DNA of 64,000 bases from Artemia franciscana. Lineage: Eukaryota; Arthropoda; Branchiopoda; Anostraca; Artemiidae. Positions within the stretch are counted from its first letter, which is position 1. Every line of letters starts with the position of its first letter. Below the pieces are notes generated by a model. The model did not search any database and was not told the origin of the DNA. It worked only from the letters and a program-made list of their open reading frames with translations. Positions 10,128 to 21,281 of this stretch are shown here, one piece after another. Both the position numbers and the translations under genes were made by a program. The stretch covers positions 678,001 through 742,000 of the forward strand of contig NC_088881.1 of NCBI RefSeq assembly GCF_032884065.1, in the 5' to 3' direction.

Positions 10128-10528
10128 ACATTTTACTAATGTCTTTTGACATAAATCCGGTTGCTTTGAATGCCACTCAGAAACTCTAATTTAATAAACA
10201 AATGCAGCTTTACAATACTTTTTTCACAGCAGTGAATCAAGTTTCTGAATTATTTTTGAAAATAGGAATGCCCCATTTAATTTTCATATTCCATTTCATC
10301 AGTCTTTGACCTATATAGATCTAAACTAGTTTTATTGTTTGGCCAGTTTTCAACTTTTTGGATAGTTATTTCATTGCGCAACGATTGCCTTTGGATATAG
10401 TTGGATTTATCTGGTTTTTGTCGGCCACTAAAGACAAAATTTTTGAGAAAAGCTCGAAGGCCGGTACGAGGGTAAATAAGAAAGGCATATCGAAGGTAAG
10501 ATTTTGGCATAATATTTAATACACTAAG

Positions 10529-11638
10529 ATGAGCGACGAAGGTATAAAACAACTGATAAAGGAGATGTAAAGTCTAAGAGCCTCAGTAAATAAAATACAG
10601 GTTTTGGCTGAGGGAATTGAAGGCCTAAAGACGATTTTTTCGGAATTTTCTTGCAAGGTAGAGGAAACCAACAGAGCAATTAAATCGGAGATAGCTGGAC
10701 TGGCATTAAGCTGCTCAACTGTTAATAAAGATTTGCGGAAAACCCAGTCCAAGATAGATTTTCTTGAAAAAGAATTGAAGAACATGAATTTGATTATATA
10801 CAATTTTGACCCAAAACATCGAGGACCCAGTCTAGCGTCAGATATTTTGTCATGCTTAAATGAAATTGTCCCAAATTTGGATCTAGAGAGGCGAGACATG
10901 AAGGATGTTTTCCACCTTCGTTCTAAAAATAATGGCGTGCCCCCGGTTGTCATTAAATTTATTAGCAAGCCTCTAAGAGATTTGGTGTTGAGATCCTTTG
11001 GGCTATTTAGCCGTCATAACTTGAATATATCCCCTGATTACACGGAAAGAGAGCGTATGGCTCGAGATAAGCTAAAACCACTACTAGCGGAGGCTAGGTC
11101 AAAAAATATGCCTGCTAAATTAAGGGGGGTGAGGCTAATTTTACAGGACAAGATCTTGACGTATGATTTTGAGGATGAGAAAATAATTGAAGTAAGAGGT
11201 CCGAGTGTTAGAGATATGGTCCCGATAGCTTTGGGAAAGCTTCAAGGTCAGAGCCGTCAGTCCCTTGACCATGACACTTCAACGCGTAGCAGGTCAGAAT
11301 CTACAGGTAGCTTGCAAGGATATTTTTCAGCCAATGAAAATGAATTGGACGATCCAAACACGGATATTCGAACCACAACGACATTTATTACACCGAAAAA
11401 TACGGCTGCTTTGAAGATGCCCGGGAGGCCTGAACCACGGGCCAAACGCGACCATGCTAGGATAATAAGTCCAAGTGACGATCAAAATCAGCCTATCAGA
11501 AAGTCACGATTAGTGGGAGTGCTCAACCAGGAATCACCAATTGAGGGCAGTGGTCTTGAGGTGAGGGCAAGTGATGGTGAAAGCGTGTCAAGAAAACAGC
11601 CGAGTCAAGGGACTATAGTAACTGCTGGTGATGAATAG
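10529..11638 (+). pseudogene. LINE ORF1: coiled-coil and RRM-like nucleic-acid-binding protein
   Basis: The best start is ATG 10,529 (MSDEGIKQLIKEM). An in-frame TAA at 10,568 interrupts it after 13 codons, and the frame then stays open to TAG 11,638. The N-terminal part has heptad-like spacing around STVNKDLRKTQSKIDFLEKE, suggesting a coiled coil. The middle runs NLIIYNFDPKH, VFHLRSKNNGVPPVVIKF and LNISPDYTERERMARDKL, the pattern of L1 ORF1p-type proteins (RRM plus C-terminal domain). The last 120 residues are polar and probably disordered. Such proteins trimerise and coat the element RNA. ORF2 begins 3 bases after the stop, suggesting reinitiation or coupled translation. A single visible break means a fairly recent copy. 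Confidence 0.8.
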
Positions 11639-11641
11639 GAA

Positions 11642-14600
11642 ATGGGGGGCCATAGTGAAAATTCTAGTGAAAGGGTAGTACGCATGGTGCATTGGAATAT
11701 ACAAGGGTTTTCAGCAACAAAACTAAGTAATCTGTTGAAGGAAGCGTGTATTGATAATGACAAGAAAGATATAGTTGGACTAGTAGAGACATGGAGTGAT
11801 GGGAAAAACCCATTAAGTGTTGAAGGGTACAATGTTTTTGAAAGAGTGAGAAGTAAATCGAGTAATGGTCGACATTATGGGGGGATAGTGGTATTGATCC
11901 GAGATGATATATTTGATAGCATCCATAGGCTATTAAGTGCGTCAGAAAACATAGTGTGATTACAAATGTCCATGTGGGATAAGAGGTATGTTATAGGCTG
12001 TGTATATATAACCCCTGAAAATAGTTCTTATATGAATGAATATACATGGGACATATTAATTGAGGAGTATGTTAATTATGTTGAGCTGTTTAGTGACCAT
12101 TTTTTTGTATTACTAGGTTATTTCAACGCCTACACGGGTACGAGTACGGAGGTTGAAGACATACAGGTGGATCTTGGCAACCCTTGTTTATCAGGAATGG
12201 AGAGTATGGTTGAATGGTATGGAAGAAATGGATGCCCGAAAGGTAGGACAAGCAAAGATGAAACTAGGAGGAAAAATAGGTGGGGCCATAAGTTGATAAA
12301 TTTTTGTAGTGAGGGTCGGTTGATAATTTTGAATAGAAGGGTGGGTAAAGATCATGAAAGGGGAGATTTTACGTGCTTTGGTTCGGGGAAGCCTAGCGTG
12401 ATTGATTATATTATGGTTGATAGGAGGTTATGGGGAAATTGTTTGGATTTTTATGTTATGGATGTTGTAGGATCAGACCACCAGCCAATAGAGGTAGTCA
12501 TGAAGGCAGGACAGGCGAAGAAATGGATAAATGAGATAGAGGGTGAGAGATATAGTTGGAGGAATGAGGGAAAGATGAAGATAAGGGTAGGAAGGTAATG
12601 AAGCAGCAGATTAGGGTAGATTGTATGGAGGAAAACCGTTTGAAAAAATTGTTGGAAAGTGAACAGATGCAGAAAAGGGTGGAGGAATGCATATATATAT
12701 ACTGGGAAAAAGGAAGTTAGAAGAAGCCGTGCAAGAAATATCAGAGGAAGTATATCAGAAATGCAGTGGAATATCAAATAACAAGGAGATGGTGAGAAAT
12801 ACAAACGAATTCTTTGATGAGGATTGTCGGAGGCTGAAAGTAAACCTTATTCAACTTCTCAGGAAAGTGAAAGGAGCACTAAATGACCAGGAAATGAATA
12901 AACATTTATCGGAGTACCGAACAGAGAGAAAAATCTACAAGAGGTTAATAAAAATGAGAAAAAAACAAGTAGAAGAGATTAGGGCTATAAAGATCAGCGA
13001 GGAATACTTGTCAAAAGACCCAAAACAGTTTTGGAGTGAAGTAAGGCGGGAATTCAAGGCCAACGACAAACACATACCTCCAGCTGAGTCGTGGAAAACA
13101 TACCTGGAGCAGGACACTAGCAAAAGGGAGCAATATGGAGACGGTATAGGGAGTTTAGCAGAGGAGCTACGAGAGCAGAATGGTTTCCCCTTAAGACATA
13201 AGGATTATAGTCTATTAGAACCGATCAAGGTAGAGGAAGTTTGTGCAAGCCTAAAAGGAATGAAGGGATCTTCGGCGCCGGGGGTGGATGGAATACCAGC
13301 AAAGATTTGGAAAATGGGGAAAACAGTTCTAATACCAGTTTTAGCAGCAGTTTTCAGTTTTGTGACTGAAAAAAGGAAATGGCCTGATCAGTGGAATGTG
13401 TCAGTAGGAATACCAATTTTCCAAAAAGGTAACAGACAGGATCATAGTAATTATAGAATAATTAGTTTAGGAAATGTGATGAGCAAGATTTTCTGCAAGG
13501 TTATAGACTCAAGATTAGGGAAGTGGTTGGAGGTAAAGGAACTGCTATCCCCTTTTCAGGTAGGGTTTAGAAAAAATCATAGTGCAGTAGATCATATTTT
13601 TACTTTGAGAATTAAGGTAGAGAAGTATAGGAAAGGAAAAGGGGGGAGGTTATATGCAGCTTTTTTAGACCTGAAAGGAGCATATGATAATGTCGATAGG
13701 AACTTGTTAATGTTAAACCTGTTATGTTTAGGACTGCCTCACTATTTCGTATCGTTGCTGTGTGAAATGTATAAGTACGTGAAGTTAGTAGTGAAAGTGG
13801 CGGGAAAGTGCTCAACTCCGGTGCAATCTTTATTGGGACTAAAGCAGGGATGTGTGCTGTCACTAAAATTGTTTAGCCTTATTTAAATGATGGCAATGAA
13901 TTTTTCGTTAAGAATAATGCACCAATGTTATCGATAGATTTGCTTAAACTGTGCTTACTACTATTTGCTGACGACATCGTATTACTGGCTGAAATAAAGG
14001 AGAAACTGCAACAATTATTAGAGATTACGGAGGTTTATTTGGAAGAGAAGAAGTTAATCCTGAACACATCGAAATCAGTGGTGATGGTATTTGGTCGTAA
14101 AGCCATGGAAAGTGAAGATGTGAATTTTTTCTTTAAAGGTGAAACTATACCAGTGAATAATGAATTTGTTTATCTTGGGGTAAAGTTTACTAGTAATGGG
14201 AAATTCAGTGGGCATCTGGATATAGCGAATGCAAGGGGGAGGTATATTAGCGGTGAAATAGCGAGGAGTAGTCTTAGACGGGTGAGAGATATTAGAGAAC
14301 ATAAGAGGATTTGGACAAGTAAGATAGTACCGGCGATGCATAATGAAGCAGAGATCTGGGACTATCGGAAAGGTCCAAAACTTGAGGTGGTTATGATGAG
14401 ACATTATAAGAGGATGTTAGGACTATGGGATTCGTTCAGTAATTTGGTACTCCAGGGGTATTTAGGGCTAATATGGCTGCGATCTATGAGGCTAGTGACC
14501 ATGGTGAGATATTGGGTTAGGATACTGGGTATGCAGAGATTTACGGTAGCAAAGGCAGCATACTTAGAGGCGTTGAGACAGAATAGTAAAACAGGGTGGC

Positions 14601-15030
14601 CGGCGGAGATTAAGGATATCTTAGATAAGCGTGGATTAGGGAAATGGTGGAATGAAGGAAAGGGGATTATGGGTATGAAAAAATAGTAATAAGGGAGGTA
14701 CAAGAGAGGTTGAAGAACCAATAAATACAGATATGTTGGGCAAGTCTGGATCGTTCAGGGTCGTTAAAATTGTATAGACAGATAAAGGGTAGTTGGGGGG
14801 ATGAGGTATTTTGGAAGGTTGGGTTAAGTAGAGAGGATTTGAAGGCTTATTTGGATTGGAGGGGAAATGGATTTTTGATTGGGGAGAAAAGAAAGTATCA
14901 AGGGAGAAAAGGGGAGAAGGTAGAATCTATTGCTTGTCCTATGTGCGGATCTCAGGATGAAAGATTAATACATTTTGTGTGTGAATGTGTCGAGTTGAAT
15001 GATTGGAGGCGTGAGATGTATGGTAAATAA
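11642..15030 (+). pseudogene. LINE ORF2: APE endonuclease, reverse transcriptase and C-terminal zinc knuckle
   Basis: The endonuclease starts VRMVHWNIQGFS and continues DIVGLVETWS, then VIDYIMVDRR and VGSDHQPIEV, the exonuclease-endonuclease-phosphatase pattern. The usual GDFNA reads GYFNA, a likely inactivating change. The reverse transcriptase shows GSSAPGVDGIPAKIWK, NYRIISLGNVMSKIF, FQVGFRKNHSAVDHIF, motif A AAFLDLKGAYDNVDR, motif B GLKQGCVLS and motif C LLFADDIVLLAE. The C terminus has CPMCGSQDERLIHFVCEC. It is broken: an in-frame TGA at 11,957, a shift near 12,600, a short loss between motifs B and C near 13,886-13,925, and another shift between 14,686 and 14,770. Confidence 0.85.
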
Positions 15031-15248
15031 AAATTGAATGAGATATGGATCCTAGATAGAATGAATGAGACAAATTTCCTGAGTATTAAAAGAATAGCAA
15101 GATTTGTAAGGATTGCAGCGGCACATCGGGAGCGTTTTCTTTAAATAGTATTAATTTAATGTAGTTAATTTGTTGTTTGTTTGTTATGTAATTTTCCTAT
15201 GGCCCACGGGCTTTTTCTGGAATAAATTATTATTATTATTATTATTAT

Positions 15249-15395
15249 GCACACCTCTAGATCGTTAAATGCAAGTTTACCTTTTTGAGAAAAGAAAATC
15301 AGGGGTTTCTCACTCTCTTATCAATTTAACTGAAAAGTCGAAATATTTATTTCTGAGAAACCAGTGACCGTTCTACTGACTTTGCTAATTTCTGT
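15249..15395 (-). repeat. Remainder of snRNA block copy 2 beyond the LINE
   Basis: Continues the sequence interrupted at 10,290 (TCTAGATCGTTAAATGCAAG) and matches 19,190-19,320. It fuses at about 15,395 to Family A. Confidence 0.7.
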
Positions 15396-16822
15396 TCGTC
15401 TTAAGTTTTAATGTCGCTCCTTACTTTCAGTTAAAAAAACTTGTCTTTTTTATTTAATTTCTGATTGTTTTTTAGTTAATCCATGTTTTGATTTCGGCTC
15501 TCCACAGAATAATTAAAGCGAAATTTGCATATTTATTTATTTGGCTAAATGGCTTTCCCATAGTTTTGATCGAATGATTTCGCTAAAATAGGAGGGGAAG
15601 GAGGCCCAGTTGCTCTCTAATTTTTTGGGTACTTAAAAAGGCAACTAGAAATTTTAGTTTTTACGAACGTTTTCATTAGTAAAAGATATACGTAACTTAC
15701 GAATTAGCTTACGTAACAAACTTCTATGTTCGTATGTCTTTATTACGTTTATGAGAAGATTCGCCCACTCGTCAATAACTCTTTGCATTAAAGCTTAAAT
15801 TTTGTCCCCTGAATCACAAAGGCTGTTGAATAAATAGTTGAAATTACTTAAAATCCTTTAGCGTAAAGTGTGAGGTATTAGGAGGAGATGAACCCCTTAT
15901 GTGCGTAATATTTTCTGTTCGTTTTAAATTTTAATGCTACTCCATACTTCCAGTTGAAAAAAACTTTTTCATTTTTATTTTCTCATTGTTTTTTTTTTAA
16001 TAATACTAGAAAATGCGGCGCCACCTTTATGGAAATATTCTTCCCCCATGAAAAATTCCTCCATGGAAAATTTCCACCACATAACCCCCTTCTTCTCCCC
16101 CCTCCCCCTCCCAACCAAAAAATTCCCCTGAAAACGTCTCTACACTTCCCAATAACCATTAATATATGCAAACACTGGTCAAAATTTGCAAATTGCACCC
16201 CCTCCCACGGGGACTGCGGGGGAGTAAGTCGTCCCCAAAGGCATAATTATAAGGATTTTAGACTATGTTGACTAAAATGGCTATCTCAGAATTTTGATCC
16301 GACTACTCTGGGGAAAAGATGAGCGTGGGAAGGGGCCTAGGTGCCCTCCGATTTTCTTGGTCACTTAAAAAGGGCACTAGAACTTTTCATTTCCGTTCGA
16401 ATGAGCCCTCTCTCAAAATTCTAGGACCACTGGGTCGATACGATCACCCCTGGGAAAAAAAAACACGCATCCGTGATTTGTCTTCTGGCAAAAAATGCAA
16501 AATTCCACATTTTTGTAGATGGGATCTTGGAACTTGTACAATAGGGTTCTCTGATAAGCTTAATCTGATGGTGTGGTTTTTATTAAGATTCTATGGCTTT
16601 TAGGGGGTGTTTCACCCTATTTTCTAAAATAGGGCAGATTTTCTCAGGCTCGTAACTTTTGATGGGTAAGACAAAACTTGATGAAACTTATATATTTAAA
16701 ATCAGCATTAAAATGCGATTCTTTTGATGTAACTATTGGTATCAAAATTCCGTTTTTTAGAGTTTTGGTTACTATTGAGCCGGGTCGCTCCTTACTACAG
16801 TTCGTTACCACGAACTGTTTGA
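15395..16822 (+). mobile_element. Family A repeat, nearly complete
   Basis: Begins at TTTCTGTTCGTCTTAAG, the right half of a foldback. It runs through the conserved middle to GGTCGCTCCTTACTACAG and the terminal hairpin CAGTTCGTTACCACGAACTG. It is followed after about 55 bp by the U2 copy on the opposite strand. Confidence 0.8.
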
Positions 16823-16878
16823 AAACGTATTATACACATTATTGATTAGGGTTCATGGACTTTGGTTTCCCTTCGAAA

Positions 16879-17057
16879 GGGCTGCGTCAATCCCGGAGGT
16901 ACTGCAATACCGGACCAACGCGTGAAGGGACCGGAGCAAGCCCCGACATCCCTCCGGTTTCCAAAAATAATTCTGGGCCCCATGTAGGGGCCGTATCAAA
17001 TATTAAGCTGATAAGAACAGATGCTACACTTTGATCTTAGCCAAAAGGCTGAAAGTA
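16879..17057 (-). pseudogene. U2 snRNA pseudogene
   Basis: Minus-strand U2 with CAGCCTTTTGGCTAAGATCA, branch-point sequence altered to GTAGCA, Sm site ATTTTTGG kept, and the same deviant 5' end as the other two copies. Confidence 0.87.
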
Positions 17058-19690
17058 AAGTAAATTTATAGTTCTTTTAGAGTACTAAATAGTGCCTCAG
17101 TGGTACCAAATGACTTCTTTTTAGTTTTTACTCCTATTTTCACTTTATTTTGGATAAAGGGTTCCATCTTTGCTCCCCCATCCCCTTCAAGTTTGGATTT
17201 TGACGAAATTACGCCGCTGTAGAAAAGCAAAAGAAATGAAAAAAAAGTCCTATAAGATGGAGTCGACCTAGAAGGACTTAGTAGAGACAAAGTAGTACGA
17301 GGAAAGTTGCATTCCAAGATGGTGGTATCTTGATTTTTCAAGGGCAGAAGATGAATTACTTTATGCAGTAATAGTGTGTATGGATTTGAGTTAGTTTTGT
17401 TCAGATTTCTTGAGCAATGCTTTGCCTTTTACTTTTTAGCCTAAATAAATTACGTGGCTATTCTCTAAGGATAACAAATCCAGAAATAGTGACTTTTTAA
17501 GACGAAACAAAAGAGAACTAAATGTAGCTTGGACTTGGCTCGCTTTTACACCATCTAAGGGCTTAAGAAATAAATACAAGAATTGTTTCCATCCAATCTC
17601 GTACAGGCCCATTGGCCCATCAATCACAAAGTCTTCTCCCTCTGGAGAAAAAATAGATTTCTGCAAAATTTAGGACGGTTCTGCAGGAAAAGCCTGCTAA
17701 AGAACCAATAGAATACCCAAATGAAAGGATTTGCCCCAGTAAGATCTCAAAACTGCCTCATTTTAGAGGAACCCCTAAACTGGAATGGAAATACGGTTCC
17801 TAAACGAGGGAGGAATGAGGGCCCTAAGATAATATAGACTCAAGAGCACCTAAGACTTGGCACGCTATTGCACCAAACCAAGAGTGACTTCGAGCATCCC
17901 TTACCCGCTTAAAAGTAGCTTCCCTTGGACGTAATCTGCAAAAGATAACAACAAACATTTAGCCAGCCACATTTAGCCGCATCACATGATTTTTGGGCCA
18001 AAATCCGGCCCAAAAATCCTATGATGCGAAAACATATTCAATGAATAGCAATTCATGGGCAACTTTAATGACATGCTACTAAAACTATATCCACAGAAAA
18101 TAACATAAATATTCAGTAATCAGGCCCAAAAATAATTGTAATGTAGCTGAATGGTCGATCAATTGCTGTAGCCAAAGGCCCCCCTATTAAAATATTCCAA
18201 GAAGCTTAGCGGTAGTGAAGGAATTCTTAGGCTAATATGTTGCTAGAGTCCTATAAGATGAAGTGAGCTAGAAGGACTTAGTAGAAAGAGTTAATTTTGT
18301 TCACATTTCTTGAGCAATGCTTTGCCTTTTACTTTTTAGCCTAAGTAAATTACGTGGCTATGCTCTAAGGATAATAAATCCAGAAATAGTTACTTTTTAA
18401 GACGAAACAAAAGAGGACTAAATGTAGCTGGGGCTTGAATCGCTTTTACACCATCTAAGGGCTTAACAAATAAATACAACAATCATTTCCCTTCCAATTT
18501 CGTACAGGCCCATTGGCCCATCACAAAGTCTTCTCCCTCTGGAGGCAAAATAGACCTGTGTAAAATTTAGGACGGTTCTGGAGGAAGGCCTGCAAAAGAA
18601 AAATGGGCCAGTCCTGACCACACAAATTCCTTGTGCCAAAATATGTTGTAGAATGTATTTCAGTCATTTCAGACCGAGGAATCATTAGTTTAGCTGTTAA
18701 AATGCCATTCTTCAGACTCCCCGAATGTATCAACGAAGATAAAACTTTGAGGTGGTAAATCACAGGGATTTTGTGTTATATTTGCATTTAGGCTCCAGGC
18801 TTCTCCTTCCTCACAGACCCGTTTCTTGGTCTCCCTTCACATGGAGAATCGCCTGTTGATTCTCTTTTCCCTTCACACAGAGAATTGTCTCTTGGATCGT
18901 GTTCTCCCGCCAGACTGAGTATTGTGTCTAGAAACCAATGGAGTCCCCAAATGAAAGGATTTGCCCCTGTAAGATCTCCAAACTCCTCATTTTAGAGGAA
19001 TCCCCTAAACTGGAATGGAAATACGGTTCCTAGACGAGGGAGGAATGAGGGCCCTAAGAGATTAGGGAGTCAAGAGCGCCTAGGACTTGGCACACTATTG
19101 CGCCAAACCAAGAGTGCCTTCGAGCATACCTTACCCGCTGAAAAGTAGCTTCCCGCTTAGGAATGCCCCATTTCATTTTCATATGCAAGCCTCTCGATCG
19201 TTTAAATGCAAGTTTCCCTTTTTGAGAAAAGAAAATCAGGAGATTCTCACTCTCTTATCAATTTGACTGAAAAATTGAAACTCTAATTTCTGAGAACCCA
19301 GTGACCATTCTACTGACTTTGCCAATTATTTTCTCTCTAACAATTATAGAGGGGGGAGGGGCTCTAGTCATTAATACTATCAACAACTCACCGCAGTACC
19401 AAGCCGCCTGAGGCCAAAAACAATCGCTTCAGCCATTTTATCGAATATTGGCTCAATTTAAATTTCAGCAGTTTATAATTACGAACTATTTTCCATAAAG
19501 ATGCATGGGGACTTGGATCCAGCTTGGGCACTTTAAATTAATTATGGTGTCCACCCATTGGCTTTTTCACCATTAATTTTTGTAACTTTTATACAGTGTT
19601 TCTCCGTTTTTTCATATGGAAAAAAAAGAAAGGATTTCCAATATATTCAAGGACTAAGTAACAAACGGCAGGGTCTCTCTTCACTTTGAA
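17058..19690. other. snRNA-block spacer, no gene recognised
   Basis: AT-rich sequence with short spurious frames only. 18,240-19,150 is a second, diverged version of part of 17,230-18,230. The stretch 18,790-18,930 is pyrimidine-rich with the short repeated unit TCTTTTCCCTTCACA and relatives. Confidence 0.5.
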
Positions 19691-19699
19691 TTAAATAAA

Positions 19700-19970
19700 A
19701 CAAACAAGGTTTTTTTAACTGAAAGTAAGGAGTGACTTTAAAACTTAAAACGAACAGAAATTACCCCGTATATGAAAGGGGCTGCTCCTTTTTCAACGCC
19801 TTGCTCTTTGCACTAAAATTTGATTCTTTCTCTCAACTCTACTTTTTAAAACAGCGTAAAGCGCAGGGCGTTGAAGAAGGAGCAGCCCCTTTCATATACT
19901 GGGTAATTTCTGTTCGTTTTAAGTTTTAATGTCGCTCCTTACTTTCAGTTAAAAAAAACTTGTTTTTTTA
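19700..19970. repeat. Foldback (MITE-like) unit opening the next Family A copy
   Basis: Near-perfect inverted repeat: ACTGAAAGTAAGGAGTGACT on the left mirrors GTCGCTCCTTACTTTCAGT on the right, with GGGGCTGCTCC / GGAGCAGCCCC further in. It would fold into a hairpin of about 130 bp. Confidence 0.85.
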
Positions 19971-21281
19971 TTTAATTTCTGATTGTTTTTTAGTTAATCC
20001 ATGTTTTGATTTCGGCTCTCCGCAGAATAATTAAAGCGAAATTTGCATATTTATTTATTTGGCTAAATAGCTTTCCCATAGTTTTGATCGAATGATTTTG
20101 CTAAAATAGGGGGGTGTAGGAGGCCCAGTTGCTCTCCAATTTTTCGGGTACTTAAAAAGGCAACTAGAACTTTTAGTTTTTACGAACGTTTTCATTAGTA
20201 AAAGATATACGTAACTTACGAATTAGCTTACGTAACAAACTTCTATGTTCGTATGTCTTTATTACGTTTATGAGAAGATTCGCCCACTCGTCAATAACTC
20301 TTTGCATTAAAGCTTAAATTTTGTCCCCTGAATCACAAAGGCTGTTGAATAAATAGTTGAAATTACTTAAAATCCATTAGCGTAAAGAGTGAGGTATTAG
20401 GAGGAGGTGAACCCCTTATATGCGTAATATTTTCTTTTCGTTTTAAATTTTAATGCTACTCCATACTTCCAGTTGAAAAAAACTTTTTCATATTTATTTT
20501 CTCATTGTTTTTTTTAAATAATGCTAGAAAATGCGGCGCCCCCTTTATGAAAATATTCTTCCCCCATGAAAAATTCCTCCATGGAAAATTTACACCACAT
20601 AACCCCCTTCTTCTCCCCCCCCCCCTCCCAACCAAAAAATTCCCCTGAAAACGTCTCTACATTTCCCAATAACCATTAATATATGCAAACACTGGTCAAA
20701 ATTTGCAAATTGCAGCCCCTCCCACGGGGACTGTGGGGGAGTAAGTCGTCCCCAAAGGCATAGTTATAAGGATTTTAGACTATGTTGACTAAAATGGCTA
20801 TCTCAGAATTTTGATCCGACTACTCTGGGGAAAAGATGAGCGTGGGAAGGGGCCTAGGTGCCCTCCGATTTTCTTGGTCACTTAAAAAGGGCACTAGAAC
20901 TTTTCATTTCCGTTCGAATGAGCCCTCTCTCAAAATTCTAGGACCACTGGGTCGATACGATCACCCCTGGAAAAAAAAAAAAAAAAAAAACACGCATCCG
21001 TGATTTGTCTTCTGGCAAAAAATGCAAAATTCCACATTTTTGTAGATGGGATCTTGGAACTTGTACAATAGGGTTCTCTGATAAGCTTAATCTGATGGTG
21101 TGGTTTTCATTAAGATTCTATGGCTTTTAGGGGGTGTTTCACCCTATTTTCTAAAATAGGGCAGATTTTCTCAGGCTCGTAACTTTTGATGGGTAAGACA
21201 AAACTTGATGAAACTTATATATTTGAAATCAGCATTAAAATGCGATTCTTTTGATGTTACTATTGGTATCAAAATTCCGAA
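19971..21281 (+). mobile_element. Family A repeat, 3' end deleted
   Basis: Follows the foldback and is collinear with 15,480-16,757. It stops at CAAAATTCCG and joins AAAGGGTTCC of the snRNA block directly. The missing 395 bp hold the repeat terminus and the whole U2 copy. Confidence 0.8.

Larger units (their letters stand above)
7356..10290 (-). repeat. snRNA block copy 2 (minus orientation), split by LINE-1
   Basis: Reading on the minus strand, U1 (10,127-9980) is followed after about 1.6 kb by U2 (8382-8204) and then Family A. It is inverted relative to copy 1. The block continues at 15,249-15,395 on the far side of the LINE. It has no U5 between U1 and U2, unlike copy 4. Confidence 0.8.
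10291..15248 (+). mobile_element. Non-LTR retrotransposon LINE-1 copy (two ORFs, APE-type)
   Basis: A nearly full-length LINE of about 4.96 kb with ORF1 and ORF2, ending in GGAATAAATTATTATTATT, a TTA-type tail. Insertion is shown by comparison: other snRNA blocks read TTTTCATATGCAAGCC without interruption (about 19,180, and the complement at about 2915), whereas here the LINE splits that site. A short TAT at both edges may be the target duplication. The clade was not assigned. Confidence 0.88.
16823..19690 (-). repeat. snRNA block copy 3 (minus orientation), with internal tandem duplication
   Basis: Collinear with copy 4 at an offset of about 4.12 kb. It includes a partial tandem duplication: the stretch beginning TCCTATAAGATG(G/A)AGT and running through GCAATGCTTTGCC occurs at about 17,245-17,700 and again at about 18,250-18,600. 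No U1 or U5 was found in this copy. Confidence 0.75.

Noticed and set aside
11605-11832. Minus-strand frames within the LINE, also at 12,451-12,804, 14,075-14,404 and 14,404-14,721
   Set aside because: Shadows of LINE ORF2, with no motifs.
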